Of a DNA stretch of 64,000 bases, positions 35,847 to 45,424 are shown piece by piece. The stretch lies in NCBI RefSeq assembly GCF_017592825.1, contig NZ_JAGFMD010000001.1, positions 496,001-560,000 of the forward strand, written 5' to 3'. The position numbers and the translations under genes were made by a program. The notes under the pieces are model-generated. The model did no database searches, had not been told where the DNA came from, and was given only the letters and a program-made list of their open reading frames with translations. The number at the start of each line of letters is the position of its first letter. Position 1 is the stretch's first letter. The DNA is from Roseivirga sp. E12 (lineage in GTDB: Bacteria; Bacteroidota; Bacteroidia; Cytophagales; Cyclobacteriaceae).

Positions 35847-37346
35847 ATGAAAAACAGAACGTGCATGCTCCTTTCAGTGATGCTTATACTGACAAATAGT
35901 GCTTTTGTTCGACAAAGCAATGCACAAGTATCCAAGACAGCCGAAACCATTGCCATTAATACAACTGACAAAGCTGGGCTGTTAGATGGGAGTTGTGGTA
36001 ATGATGAATGGGATGCAGCAACAAAGGTGGAACTTCCAGGGCAGGCGGCTATTTTTCTTATGCACGATAAAGACTATCTCTACTTTTGCGCTTCAGGCAA
36101 AGCTGAAGACTACACCGTTCTAGACCTCTACATAGAAAATTCAGAAACTGATCGCCTGCATAAGTTTCATCTCTCTGCCCAAATGGGGGAAAGCATACTC
36201 ACCGGTAAAGAATGGGAATCTGCATCTGGAAAATGGGAGCTCCAAGATTATGCTGGTTTCTGGGTGCCTTATTCCGGACTTGAGGATGTTGAGAATAGGA
36301 AGGGTCCAATATTCCAAAAGGGGACCCATCGTCAAATGCAGATATCACGCAAAAAATTCGCTGGCAATACTTGGAATATGATGATTGGCTTGAGTGCAGT
36401 AAGACATGAGGGGGAAGGACCACTTAACTATCCTCAGTATGCAAAAAGTGATGATAATTCCACTTGGGCCCAGTTTTCATTCTCTGAAAATCAGGCATCA
36501 AAAGACCATCATCCCACACCTGAAGAAAATCTCTATTTGGGTCAAAAACCACCAGGTTTAACCCCAGAAGTTTTTGCGCCCGGCATTGTTTCAATCAATG
36601 GAAGGTTTGAGGGTGCAATTTCATTTTCTCCCGATTTAAAAGAAATGTACTTCGGAGCTGGCAATGAAGATGATGAAACACATATCTATTTCTCAAAGCT
36701 CCAAGGCAATGAATGGACTCCTATAAAAAGAGTGAATTTCACAAAGGGAAACAAAAAGGAGGAATTACATCCATTTGTTAGCCCTAATGGTGAGACGATT
36801 TATTTTACAGCCTTGGATTCTGCTTTTTCGGATGAAAAAATTTGGTCTGTAAATCGTCTGGAGGATTCCTGGAGTGAGGCCATTCTACTTGACTCACCTA
36901 TAAATGACGACATGGTGTTTTATCCTAATCAGGCAAGAAACGGTGACCTTTATTATTTCAATTTGTCACAATTCAAGATGTATTCTGCTCCCAACAGAAA
37001 CGGAGCGTTTCCCGAAACAGTAGAAATGGGAATTGAATTTGGTCACCACGGTTTCATTTCCCCATCGCAGGATTACTTGTTAGTGACTGATCGAAATAAA
37101 GAAGATGAAGGCAGAAAGGACAACGATGTTTATGTCTACTTCAAAAACCAAGACGGAACATGGACGAAGCCCATTAACCTGGGGAACACAATCAATACTA
37201 ACTGGAATGAAAAAAGTCCGAGTATCACGCCTGATGGTAAATATTTATTCTTTGGCAGAGACGAAAGAGACATAGAGCCAGGCTTATCAAATATCTATTG
37301 GGTCGATGCTCAGATTATTGAGACACTTAGGCCCAAAAAACAATAA
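35847..37346 (+). CDS. Secreted CBM9-like domain fused to QKPPG-type PD40 module
   Basis: A 499-residue protein with a signal peptide ending near NAQV (residue ~27). Residues ~40-210 resemble a carbohydrate-binding family 9/DOMON-like sandwich (LDGSCGNDEWDAATKVELPG, LDLYIENSETDRLHKF), an assignment I hold loosely. Residues 230-499 are one complete module with GQKPPGLTPEVFAPGIVS, SFSPDLKEMYF, TPDGKYLFFGR and IYWVDAQIIETLRPK. It is most like the module of 29401. The gene lies 51 bp after the serine hydrolase gene and 14 bp before the next lipoprotein, so it is inside the operon. Confidence 0.82.
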   Translation: MKNRTCMLLSVMLILTNSAFVRQSNAQVSKTAETIAINTTDKAGLLDGSCGNDEWDAATKVELPGQAAIFLMHDKDYLYFCASGKAEDYTVLDLYIENSETDRLHKFHLSAQMGESILTGKEWESASGKWELQDYAGFWVPYSGLEDVENRKGPIFQKGTHRQMQISRKKFAGNTWNMMIGLSAVRHEGEGPLNYPQYAKSDDNSTWAQFSFSENQASKDHHPTPEENLYLGQKPPGLTPEVFAPGIVSINGRFEGAISFSPDLKEMYFGAGNEDDETHIYFSKLQGNEWTPIKRVNFTKGNKKEELHPFVSPNGETIYFTALDSAFSDEKIWSVNRLEDSWSEAILLDSPINDDMVFYPNQARNGDLYYFNLSQFKMYSAPNRNGAFPETVEMGIEFGHHGFISPSQDYLLVTDRNKEDEGRKDNDVYVYFKNQDGTWTKPINLGNTINTNWNEKSPSITPDGKYLFFGRDERDIEPGLSNIYWVDAQIIETLRPKKQ

Positions 37347-37360
37347 TCCATAAACCAACT

Positions 37361-38212
37361 ATGAAAAAGCCTCACATTATTCTGATGCTAGCAGGGACCC
37401 TGTTTTTAACTGCCTGCACTACTAAAAAGCAGGATGCCTTTGACAATGATTCACTAACCGTAGAGGGCCTTTATCATGGGCAAGAACCTCCAGGAATGGT
37501 ATCAAAATCCTTAGATCAGGACATTGTATACAAGGAAGGCTGGGAACTTGGAGGGGTTCACGCCCCAAAAATGAAAGCGTTCTATCTGACCTCCACAACA
37601 GATGCTCCTTTTCGTCCCCTCGTAGTCAGCTTTAGGGAGGAAAACCGTGTCTTGAGGAAATACGAATTTTATAATTCGGGTGGCGATACGCTGTACACAA
37701 AAGACAAATACATAGAACGAACCGAGTCTGGGTGGTCGGAGATAAAGAGCCTAGGTGCACCTTTTGATACTATTCCCATTATGCGCCTTATGGCTTCATC
37801 AAATGGCACACTGGTGTTTGATGAATTCACAAGAAGTGGAAATGGTGTCCTTCGATATTCACGGCTGATAAACGGCAAGCGTGAAGCACCGAAACCTCTC
37901 AGTGCAGCCATAAACACTGGTAAATGGAACGCACATCCATTTATTGCGCTAGACGAGTCCTACATTATTTGGGATGGTGAAAGAGAAGACGGATATGGTG
38001 ATAGTGATATGTATATCAGCTTCAAACAGTCGGATGGTTCATGGGGTCCTGCCATCAACTTCGGAGATGAGATAAATACGGATGGTGAAGATGGTGGTGG
38101 ATATGTAACCCCAGATGGAAAATACCTGTCCTACTGCCCCCGTTGTAAACCCCCTTATGACAGAAAGTGGGTCGATGCACAGATTATCGAGGATCTCAGG
38201 TCAAAGCAATAA
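37361..38212 (+). CDS. PD40-module lipoprotein (divergent opening motif)
   Basis: A 283-residue lipoprotein (signal MKKPHIILMLAGTLFLTAC, lipobox Cys19). Most of it is one module, but the opening has drifted to GQEPPGMVSKSLDQDIVY, and the penultimate blade has CPRCKPPYD where others have FFNRAV-like sequence, with two extra Cys residues. Central motifs HPFIALDESYIIWDG and MYISFKQSDGSWGPAINFG and the end KWVDAQIIEDLRSKQ are intact. Its binding face may therefore differ from its neighbours. It is inside the operon, with gaps of 14 and 22 bp on either side. Confidence 0.82.
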   Translation: MKKPHIILMLAGTLFLTACTTKKQDAFDNDSLTVEGLYHGQEPPGMVSKSLDQDIVYKEGWELGGVHAPKMKAFYLTSTTDAPFRPLVVSFREENRVLRKYEFYNSGGDTLYTKDKYIERTESGWSEIKSLGAPFDTIPIMRLMASSNGTLVFDEFTRSGNGVLRYSRLINGKREAPKPLSAAINTGKWNAHPFIALDESYIIWDGEREDGYGDSDMYISFKQSDGSWGPAINFGDEINTDGEDGGGYVTPDGKYLSYCPRCKPPYDRKWVDAQIIEDLRSKQ

Positions 38213-38234
38213 GTCATAAGAAAAGCTGAAAATT

Positions 38235-39980
38235 ATGAAAAGGTCACATCTCATTCTTATGCTTGGAACAGTAGCTTTTCTGAACGCTTGCAATGCCGGT
38301 AAACAGGTCACAAAAAGCAGTGATTCAGCAACAATAGCAACAGCCTATTTTGGGGAAAAACCACCCGGTTTAACGCCTAAGCTATTTGACCCTGCTATTG
38401 TCTCCCCAGAAGGATTTTTCGAAGGAGGTTCATTCACGCCAGATATGAAGGAGTTCTATTTCACTAGGAATAATGGAAAATATAAAAGACGTGCATTTTT
38501 TGTTATTCGGTATGAAAACAACCGTTGGGGGCACGAATCTGAGACAGATATAAGATGGCCAGAATTCTCTGAGGATGGCAAAATCATGTATATAGGAAAG
38601 GAATATATGGAACGAACCGACACTGGCTGGTCGGAACTCAAAAGCCCTGGAGAGTTCTTAAAAGACATGGCACATGGTAGGTCAGTTTCATCTAATGGAA
38701 CCTATTATTTTACTGTTTATAAAAAAGAAGACAAGGGAAAGGGTTCCATGTATTATTCACGCCTCATAGATGGCAAACATGAAAATCCAGTAAAAATGGG
38801 CCGAGAGATCAATACAGGAAATGATATTGCTCATCCATACATTGCTCCAGATGAATCCTATTTAATATGGGATGTAGTACGAGAAGACGGCCATGGGCAA
38901 GCGGATCTCTATATCAGTTTTAAACAGAAGGATGGCTCTTGGTTACCCGCAATAAATATGGGCTCAATAATAAATACTGAACTGCAGGAAAGCGCTCCAC
39001 ATGTGACACATGATGGGAAATATCTATTTTTTACTAGGGGAGAGTGGAAGGTTAAAGAAGATGGAAATACTAATTATGTAGGAAAAAAGTATTGGGTAGA
39101 TACTCAGGTCATTGAGAATCTCAGACCCAAATCATTTGTTCAAGAAAAAAATGAAAACAATTCTAGCTCCTCACTCTTAGAGGGGCCCTATCTTGGGCAA
39201 AAGCCACCGGGGTTAACCCCAGAAGTCTTTGCACCTGGTATCATTTCAACCAAAGGTTGGGAAATGAGCGGTGTCTTTACCCCGGATATGAAGGAGTTCT
39301 ACTTTATCAGGGAAGTTGATATAGAGACAAAACCTAGACAGGAATTTGTTGTTTTTAAATCTCAAAACAACCGGTGGATTGAAACAATTATATCGCCTAG
39401 AGTAGGTGAGCCTTTTATCTCCCCTGATGGCAAAACCTTGCATTTAGGCCGGAAATATATGGAGCGCATCGGTGATGGCTGGTCAGAACTAAAAAGCCTT
39501 GGCGGCCATTTCGAAGAAGAACCTCTCAAAGATGTTTACATCATGCGCCTTACCTCATCTGCTAAAGGCACCTATGTTTTTGATGAAGCAGTTGAACATG
39601 GTAATAGCGTTCTTCGATACTCACGCTTGATTAACGGTAAACGTGAAAAACCAAAACCCCTTAGTAAAGAAATTAACACCGGACAACACAATGCTCACCC
39701 CTTTATAGCACCAGATGAATCCTACATCATCTGGGATGGACAAAGAAATAGCCCGGTTCGTAATGCTGACCTCTTTATCAGCTTTAAACAGGGAGATGGT
39801 TCATGGGGTGAGGCGATCAAAATGGGTGACAAGATAAATACTGAGGTTTCAGAATTCGGAGCAAGGGTAACACCAGATGGCAAATACCTTTTCTTTAATA
39901 GATCGGTAAATTCTCCTGATAACACGGATATATTTTGGGTGGATGCTAAGGTTATCGAGGATCTCAGGTCAAAGCAATAG
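38235..39980 (+). CDS. Lipoprotein with two tandem QKPPG-type PD40 modules
   Basis: A 581-residue lipoprotein (MKRSHLILMLGTVAFLNAC, Cys19). Module 1, residues ~37-300, opens GEKPPGLTPKLFDPAIVS and ends YWVDTQVIENLRPK. A ~17-residue Ser/Asn-rich linker follows. Module 2, residues 319-581, opens GQKPPGLTPEVFAPGIIS and ends IFWVDAKVIEDLRSKQ. Module 1 is most like 46332; module 2 is most like 40000 and 45425. The gene therefore looks like a fusion of two neighbouring lipoprotein genes, with the internal signal peptide lost. Confidence 0.85.
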   Translation: MKRSHLILMLGTVAFLNACNAGKQVTKSSDSATIATAYFGEKPPGLTPKLFDPAIVSPEGFFEGGSFTPDMKEFYFTRNNGKYKRRAFFVIRYENNRWGHESETDIRWPEFSEDGKIMYIGKEYMERTDTGWSELKSPGEFLKDMAHGRSVSSNGTYYFTVYKKEDKGKGSMYYSRLIDGKHENPVKMGREINTGNDIAHPYIAPDESYLIWDVVREDGHGQADLYISFKQKDGSWLPAINMGSIINTELQESAPHVTHDGKYLFFTRGEWKVKEDGNTNYVGKKYWVDTQVIENLRPKSFVQEKNENNSSSSLLEGPYLGQKPPGLTPEVFAPGIISTKGWEMSGVFTPDMKEFYFIREVDIETKPRQEFVVFKSQNNRWIETIISPRVGEPFISPDGKTLHLGRKYMERIGDGWSELKSLGGHFEEEPLKDVYIMRLTSSAKGTYVFDEAVEHGNSVLRYSRLINGKREKPKPLSKEINTGQHNAHPFIAPDESYIIWDGQRNSPVRNADLFISFKQGDGSWGEAIKMGDKINTEVSEFGARVTPDGKYLFFNRSVNSPDNTDIFWVDAKVIEDLRSKQ

Positions 39981-39999
39981 ATAAGTCAAATTGAAGATT

Positions 40000-40881
40000 A
40001 TGAAAAAACCACATTCCATTCTGATACTAATGGCGACACTGCTTCTTAATGCCTGTAATGCCGATAAACAGGATGCAAAAAGCCATGATTCAGCAACCAT
40101 AGAAACAACCTTCTTTGGCCAAAAACCACCCGATTTAATTCCTGAAGCATTTGCACCCGGTGTGGTTTCCACTGAACATAGGGACAATAGCGCTTTCTTT
40201 TCACCTGACATGAAGACATTTTATTTTACCCGAATGGATATTAAAACCAAGAAATGGTCTTTGATGATTTTTAAGTATGAGAATGATCAATGGCAAGAAT
40301 CTGTGTTTGGTCCTAGAGTAGGTAGGCCCTTTTTATCCCCAGATGGTCAGACCATGCATTTGGGTGGCAAATATATGGAACGCACTAGGAATGGTTGGTC
40401 TGAGGTAAAAAGTCATGGCCCTATGATTGACCGAGACGATTGGGGTATTATGCGCCTGTCCGCTTCTGCGAAGGGCACCTATGTTTTTGACGATTATAAA
40501 AACAAAGATATAATCCGTATTTCGAGGCTAAAAGATGGCAAACGTGAAAAACCTCGGTTACTCGGCAAAGTCATTAACACTGGCAAATGGACAGCCCACC
40601 CCTTCATTGCACCAGATGAAAGTTATTTGATTTGGGATAGCGAAAGAGAAGAGGGCCATGGAGATTCGGACTTATACATTAGTTTTCGGCAACCAGATGA
40701 CACATGGGGCGAAGCCATCAACCTAGGAGATCAAATCAACACGAGCGTCTGGGAAGGTGGTGCATCCGTCACACCAGACGGCAAGTACCTTTTCTTTAAC
40801 CGAGCCGTAAGTCCCGAAAACACAGACATCTTCTGGGTGGATGCCAAAATCATCCAAGAACTCAGGCCTGAAAACAATTAA
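40000..40881 (+). CDS. PD40-module lipoprotein
   Basis: A 293-residue lipoprotein. The ATG at 40000 gives MKKPHSILILMATLLLNAC with lipobox Cys19; the in-frame TTG 9 bp upstream is unlikely. The module opens GQKPPDLIPEAFAPGVVS, contains HPFIAPDESYLIWDSE, LYISFRQPDDTWGEAINLG and TPDGKYLFFNRAV, and ends IFWVDAKIIQELRP. Last lipoprotein gene before the permease at 40902 (20-bp gap), which suggests that these surface or periplasmic propellers work with the transporter or are deployed on the same signal. Confidence 0.84.
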   Translation: MKKPHSILILMATLLLNACNADKQDAKSHDSATIETTFFGQKPPDLIPEAFAPGVVSTEHRDNSAFFSPDMKTFYFTRMDIKTKKWSLMIFKYENDQWQESVFGPRVGRPFLSPDGQTMHLGGKYMERTRNGWSEVKSHGPMIDRDDWGIMRLSASAKGTYVFDDYKNKDIIRISRLKDGKREKPRLLGKVINTGKWTAHPFIAPDESYLIWDSEREEGHGDSDLYISFRQPDDTWGEAINLGDQINTSVWEGGASVTPDGKYLFFNRAVSPENTDIFWVDAKIIQELRPENN

Positions 40882-40901
40882 ACCCTCAAAGCAAGAAAGT
40901 C

Positions 40902-43295
40902 ATGCTCAAAAACTACATCAAGATAGCCTTCAGAAACCTGTTGAGGCAACCTGGCTACACAGCCCTTAACATCATTGGACTCACGGTGGGCATTGCCTCG
41001 AGCTTGATCATATTGCTATACATCTTTCACGAAACAAGCTTCGATAAACACCATTCCAAAGGAGATCGGATCTATCGCCTTTCAACGGCATTTACGGAGC
41101 CTGACGGCTCATTTAAGTGGGCACAAATGACGATGCGGGCTGCCTTTACCGTAAAAAATGAGAACCCTGAGGTCGTACAAGCTACTCGAATGCGAGGTCT
41201 AAACGCTCAAGGTGAAATGCATTTTGAATTCAACCAAGTAGACTACTATCAAGATAATGTATACACTGCTGATTCTACCGTGTTCGATATCTTTGATTAT
41301 GAGTTTATAGGGGGGAACCCAGAAACCGCTCTCGAAGCACCTAATTCGATTGTCATCAATGAATCGATGGCAAAGAGAATATTCAGGGATGAAAATCCTA
41401 TTGGTCAAATTATTAAAAGTGGCGAAAATAGGGATCTGACTTTGCAAGTTACCGGTGTATTTAAAGATATGCCCATTTCTTCTCACCTGATCGCTGAGGC
41501 ATTGATCTCCTGGGAAACCATCTACCCTGATGGGGATTTAGGTTGGGGTATGTGGGGTGTGTTTTCTTATGTTTTGGTCAGAGAAGGAGTCACGCCAGAA
41601 GCCTTACAAATTAAACTTGATTCTACTGTTGCTAGCTATATAGCGCCAATTTTTGACCCTATCAATATCAAGGTTAAAATGGTTCCGGTTCCATTAACGA
41701 GTATCCATTTAACTTCAGATTTTGAAAATGAACCTGTGCCAGTTGGCAATATTCAATATGTCCAAATCTTTGCCGCTATAGCCATTTTTCTCATTGTTAT
41801 CGCTAGCATCAACTATATGAACTTAGCTACTGCACGATCTACTAAACGATCGATGGAGGTGGGGCTAAGAAAAGTAATGGGTGCTCAAAGAAGTAGCTTG
41901 ATTGGTCAATTTTTGACTGAGTCTATTTTGATTACGTTCATATCCCTAGTCTTAAGTATTCTTGTGGTCATAGTCGTTGTGCCAGGCATCAATGGTGTTG
42001 TAGGTACTACACTGGCTGTCAAGGGTCTGTTGCACACCAATGTGGTATTGGTAATCATCAGTATCGCGTTTGTCACCGGATTTATGGGCGGATGTTATCC
42101 TGCTTTCTTTTTATCATCCTTTCAACCTGCTGCTGTGCTTAAAGGAACAGCAGGAAAGTCAGGCGGTAAATTGTTAAGAAAGGCACTCGTGACACTTCAG
42201 TTTTCTATTTCCATTTTCATGCTGATCGGCACCTTGGTCATCTATGCACAAATGCAGTTTGTTAGGGACAAAGATTTAGGCTTTGACAAGGAACAAATGA
42301 TGAAAATCAACTTTAGGAGCAATGCAAATGCTGAGAAATGGGATCTCCTGAGAAATGAGCTGGTACAAAATACCAACATAGGCGGTGCTGCCACTGCTAG
42401 TTCCACACCAGGCAACGGTTTTTTTAATCGCATATACTCAATAGAAACTGAAGAAGGTGGAATGACACCACTTGCTTTCAATAACTACCTAGTCGACTAT
42501 GATTACTTTTCGACACTTGGAATTGAGGTAATTCAAGGGAGAAATTTCTCTTTAGATTATGCTTCCGACTCTTCTCAAGCAATCATGGTCAATCAGGCTA
42601 CTGTTAGAAGAATGAACTGGACAGACCCAATCGGCAAAAAGATCAGGATAAATAGAAATGATTCAGTACCTCCAGCGCGCATAATAGGAGTGGTCAAGGA
42701 CTTTCATCAAGAATCGCTATATGACCCCATCGCTTCGCTTGTATTTTCCCCAAGCCAAAACAATAGATCTGCCATTGTCAAAATCTCAGGAGACATCACA
42801 TCTAGTGTTGACTTTATTCAGGCTGCATGGGAAAGAACCTATCCCACTACGACTTTTGAATATTCATTTCTTGATGAAGAATTTATGGAGCATTATGAAG
42901 CAGACCAAACCCGTGGTCGATTGTTCTTAGGCTTTTCCGGTATGACAGTCCTTATTGCTTGTTTGGGGTTATTGGGACTGGCATCATATACTGCCGAACA
43001 ACGCGCCAAGGAAATAAGCATTAGGAAAGTATTAGGAGCGAATACACAGGGGCTTATAAACCTTCTTGTTAAGGACTTTGTAATCCTTATTGTAATAGCC
43101 GCAATACCAGCATCTATATTGGGCTATTTCTCTATGATGGGATGGCTGGAGAGTTTCCAATTTCATATCACTCCGGGCTTTACCATATTCTCTACTGTAT
43201 TGGCCGGTACAATGATAGTGACAGTACTTACCACGGGTTATCATGCACGTAAAGCTGCTATTGCCAACCCAGCGCAGAAACTCAGGAGTCAATAA
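40902..43295 (+). CDS. FtsX/MacB-type permease, paralogue A
   Basis: A 797-residue permease with start MLKNYIKIAFRNLLRQ. One helix at ~20-40, a MacB-like periplasmic domain at ~45-280, three helices at ~285-410 with VGLRKVMGAQ, a helix near 430-450, a second periplasmic domain and a terminal triplet with ISIRKVLGAN. It is very close to the products at 47285 and 49839: helices and coupling loops are nearly identical, and most differences fall in the periplasmic parts. Ends the operon of PD40 genes. No ATPase is encoded in the window. Confidence 0.93.
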   Translation: MLKNYIKIAFRNLLRQPGYTALNIIGLTVGIASSLIILLYIFHETSFDKHHSKGDRIYRLSTAFTEPDGSFKWAQMTMRAAFTVKNENPEVVQATRMRGLNAQGEMHFEFNQVDYYQDNVYTADSTVFDIFDYEFIGGNPETALEAPNSIVINESMAKRIFRDENPIGQIIKSGENRDLTLQVTGVFKDMPISSHLIAEALISWETIYPDGDLGWGMWGVFSYVLVREGVTPEALQIKLDSTVASYIAPIFDPINIKVKMVPVPLTSIHLTSDFENEPVPVGNIQYVQIFAAIAIFLIVIASINYMNLATARSTKRSMEVGLRKVMGAQRSSLIGQFLTESILITFISLVLSILVVIVVVPGINGVVGTTLAVKGLLHTNVVLVIISIAFVTGFMGGCYPAFFLSSFQPAAVLKGTAGKSGGKLLRKALVTLQFSISIFMLIGTLVIYAQMQFVRDKDLGFDKEQMMKINFRSNANAEKWDLLRNELVQNTNIGGAATASSTPGNGFFNRIYSIETEEGGMTPLAFNNYLVDYDYFSTLGIEVIQGRNFSLDYASDSSQAIMVNQATVRRMNWTDPIGKKIRINRNDSVPPARIIGVVKDFHQESLYDPIASLVFSPSQNNRSAIVKISGDITSSVDFIQAAWERTYPTTTFEYSFLDEEFMEHYEADQTRGRLFLGFSGMTVLIACLGLLGLASYTAEQRAKEISIRKVLGANTQGLINLLVKDFVILIVIAAIPASILGYFSMMGWLESFQFHITPGFTIFSTVLAGTMIVTVLTTGYHARKAAIANPAQKLRSQ

Positions 43296-43333
43296 GGAGC
43301 ACATTAACTAAAAGGTTCATCCCATAGGTTAAC

Positions 43334-43366
43334 GTAGAAGTTATTGAAAATATCAGACCCAAATAG
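43334..43366 (+). pseudogene. 3' remnant of a PD40-module gene
   Basis: Directly after the permease, the bases translate in one frame to VEVIENIRPK and a TAG stop, a clear match to the conserved closing motif (VDAQVIENLRPK) of the module genes. The sequence just before has no matching frame, so only the last ~11 codons of a former gene survive. It suggests a deletion or recombination between module genes at this point. Confidence 0.6.
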
Positions 43367-43401
43367 GACAGTCCATAGTAAATCAGTCTAATAGATGAGT
43401 A

Positions 43402-44109
43402 TCAATTTTTAATTGACTCAATCACTTCCCTATAAGAGGCACCAATTGGAATTTCAATATCACCAAGTAGTACAGCATCCTTTGTGGTGAGGTAAGAGAT
43501 TTTTTCAGTATTGATAATATAGGAGCGATGAACCCTCATGAATGAGGCGGGGAGCTTTTGAAAGAAAGAACTGATCTTATCTTTTGTGATAATGTTGTCT
43601 TTTGCTGTATGTATCCTCACATAGTCTTTAATACTGTCAATATATAATATGTTATCAAACTCTATTCTTACCATCTTCTTGTTTGAGTTAACATAGATGT
43701 GATCTGATACTTTTTCGAGTTCTGATGCGGTTTGTGAATTGAGCTGAGTAGACGTGTTTAATGCCCTATATTTGTTAATGGCTTTATAGAAACGAATAAA
43801 AGATATTGGTTTAAGTAAGTAATCAATGATATCTAATTCATAACCTTCCAGAGCATATTCTCTGTGAGCTGTTGTCAGTATAACTTTAGGTTGTAAACTT
43901 GTGTTCTTAATAAAATCTATGCCCGTAACCACAGGCATTTGGATATCTAAAAATAACAGATCTACAGTATCATTTTGAAGGAAATCTCCGGCAGTAATTG
44001 GGTTATCAAATGTAGCTGCAAGTTCAAGGCCAGGCACTTGGCTGATATGCTTTTCAATTACCTTAATGGCCAATGGTTCGTCATCTATAACCATACACTT
44101 TATACCCAT
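43402..44109 (-). CDS. LytTR-family response regulator (second pair)
   Basis: A 235-residue regulator: receiver domain with phospho-acceptor Asp55 in FLDIQMP, and a LytTR DNA-binding domain at ~130-235 (LYIDSIKDYVRIHT, FMRVHRSYIINTEKI, GDIEIPIGASYREV). It starts 1 bp after the kinase gene, giving an operon. It lies on the strand opposite to the array that surrounds it and may control the divergent lipoprotein-permease operon at 45425, whose upstream region has a 9-bp palindrome. Confidence 0.94.
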   Translation of the reverse strand: MGIKCMVIDDEPLAIKVIEKHISQVPGLELAATFDNPITAGDFLQNDTVDLLFLDIQMPVVTGIDFIKNTSLQPKVILTTAHREYALEGYELDIIDYLLKPISFIRFYKAINKYRALNTSTQLNSQTASELEKVSDHIYVNSNKKMVRIEFDNILYIDSIKDYVRIHTAKDNIITKDKISSFFQKLPASFMRVHRSYIINTEKISYLTTKDAVLLGDIEIPIGASYREVIESIKN

Positions 44110-44110
44110 A

Positions 44111-45187
44111 CTATTTTAAATTAATGGTTAATGATACCTGAAAATCTTTGTCAGTTTTGGTGCTTTTCAGGTCATAGTTGTTTTTATAATTCAGTTCTAG
44201 TTGTCTCTGTGAATTGGAAAACCCAATGCCAGCACGTGTCTCATCTTCCGTATCAGCTTGCTTGTTTGTCGGAAGTGTATTGAGAACTTTAAAGTGAAGT
44301 TGCTCTTCATTGGTGGTCAATTCAATTCGAATTGTCGAGTCTTTGAGGTTCTTGCTAGGACCATGTTTAAAAGCATTTTCAACAAACGATATGAGTATCA
44401 AAGGTGCGATCATTACGTTGGGAGCATGAAGCTGATGTGTAAAGCTCAACGACAACTTATCCCCATAACGAAGAGACTCTAGGTCTATATAATCCTGTAT
44501 AAAGGCAATCTCTTTTTTTACTGGTACTTCATCGTCTTTACACTGATAGAGCATATAGTCTAACATGCCCGATAGTTTTAAAACAACTTCAGGTGCTTTC
44601 TCTGATCGCTCTAATGTCAAAGAATACAAATTGTTTAATGTATTAAACAGGAAATGAGGGTTGGTTTGTGCCTTTAAGAATTTAAGCTCGGTATTGGCCT
44701 TTTCCTTTTGCAAAACTTCCAGTTGATGGCGCTCTTCAAAACGATCCTTAAAGGCTTTCGTCATAAACATTAAAAAAACGAAGACGTAGACAGAAGGAAA
44801 GTGTACTACGGCTAGATGAAAAGGGTCTTCTAAGATTGATATTAAACTTTTGGGATTATAGTATTGAGGAAGTAGGGCTTTGGACAAATACAGGCTTGAC
44901 AGCCTTGAAATCACTAAAAACACATACACTGAAATGAGAAAGGATACTCCAAACAGAAAGTACTTCTTTTTGAATAGAAGTTTTGGAACCTGATAGTATA
45001 CTAAGAAATAACTGGCTAATAATTGAGCCGGTAAATACCCCAAACCGCTGACCAGAGTCTTTTCAACGCTTCCATCATTTAATACAGCCAGTATAGGCAA
45101 AATTATAAATAGTGAAAACCAGAATATAAAGTGTGAAACCACTCTATTCTGAATGACCCAATCGATTAGGTGCTTTCTTTTGACCAT
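44111..45187 (-). CDS. LytS-type sensor histidine kinase (second pair)
   Basis: A 358-residue kinase with four hydrophobic helices in ~15-160 and short loops, then a coiled region and a His_kinase domain: AQTNPHFLFNTLNNLYSL holds the acceptor His, and the ATPase end shows ISFVENAFKHGP and GIGFSNSQRQLEL. There is no large periplasmic domain, so it should detect a membrane or lipid-soluble signal or a partner protein. It diverges from the lipoprotein gene at 45425 across a 237-bp gap. Confidence 0.92.
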   Translation of the reverse strand: MVKRKHLIDWVIQNRVVSHFIFWFSLFIILPILAVLNDGSVEKTLVSGLGYLPAQLLASYFLVYYQVPKLLFKKKYFLFGVSFLISVYVFLVISRLSSLYLSKALLPQYYNPKSLISILEDPFHLAVVHFPSVYVFVFLMFMTKAFKDRFEERHQLEVLQKEKANTELKFLKAQTNPHFLFNTLNNLYSLTLERSEKAPEVVLKLSGMLDYMLYQCKDDEVPVKKEIAFIQDYIDLESLRYGDKLSLSFTHQLHAPNVMIAPLILISFVENAFKHGPSKNLKDSTIRIELTTNEEQLHFKVLNTLPTNKQADTEDETRAGIGFSNSQRQLELNYKNNYDLKSTKTDKDFQVSLTINLK

Positions 45188-45375
45188 TAAGCATGAATAT
45201 ATAAAACCTGCAGTAGATATTCCTTGAAAAAAGACGAACCCTCATTATCTCTGGCCCAAATCGAATATGCAACAGAGCTATCACATTCTCTGGTGATACA
45301 CATTTTATGGCCTTCATTAAATCTGGTTTGTCTACTTTACACTTTTGCATTGGCTCTATTTACTAGGTTTAGCTA

Positions 45376-45401
45376 AGTACCTTACTCCAGATTAAGGTAC
45401 T
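45376..45401. promoter_or_regulatory. Palindrome before the second lipoprotein-permease operon
   Basis: AGTACCTTA and TAAGGTACT form a perfect 9-bp inverted repeat with an 8-nt loop, 24 bp before the ATG at 45425 and 189 bp from the divergent kinase start. There is no T-run. It may be an operator or a leader hairpin; I see no AGAGCAGTT pair in this gap. Confidence 0.5.
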
Positions 45402-45424
45402 CTTCATAGTAAATAGGTCAATTA

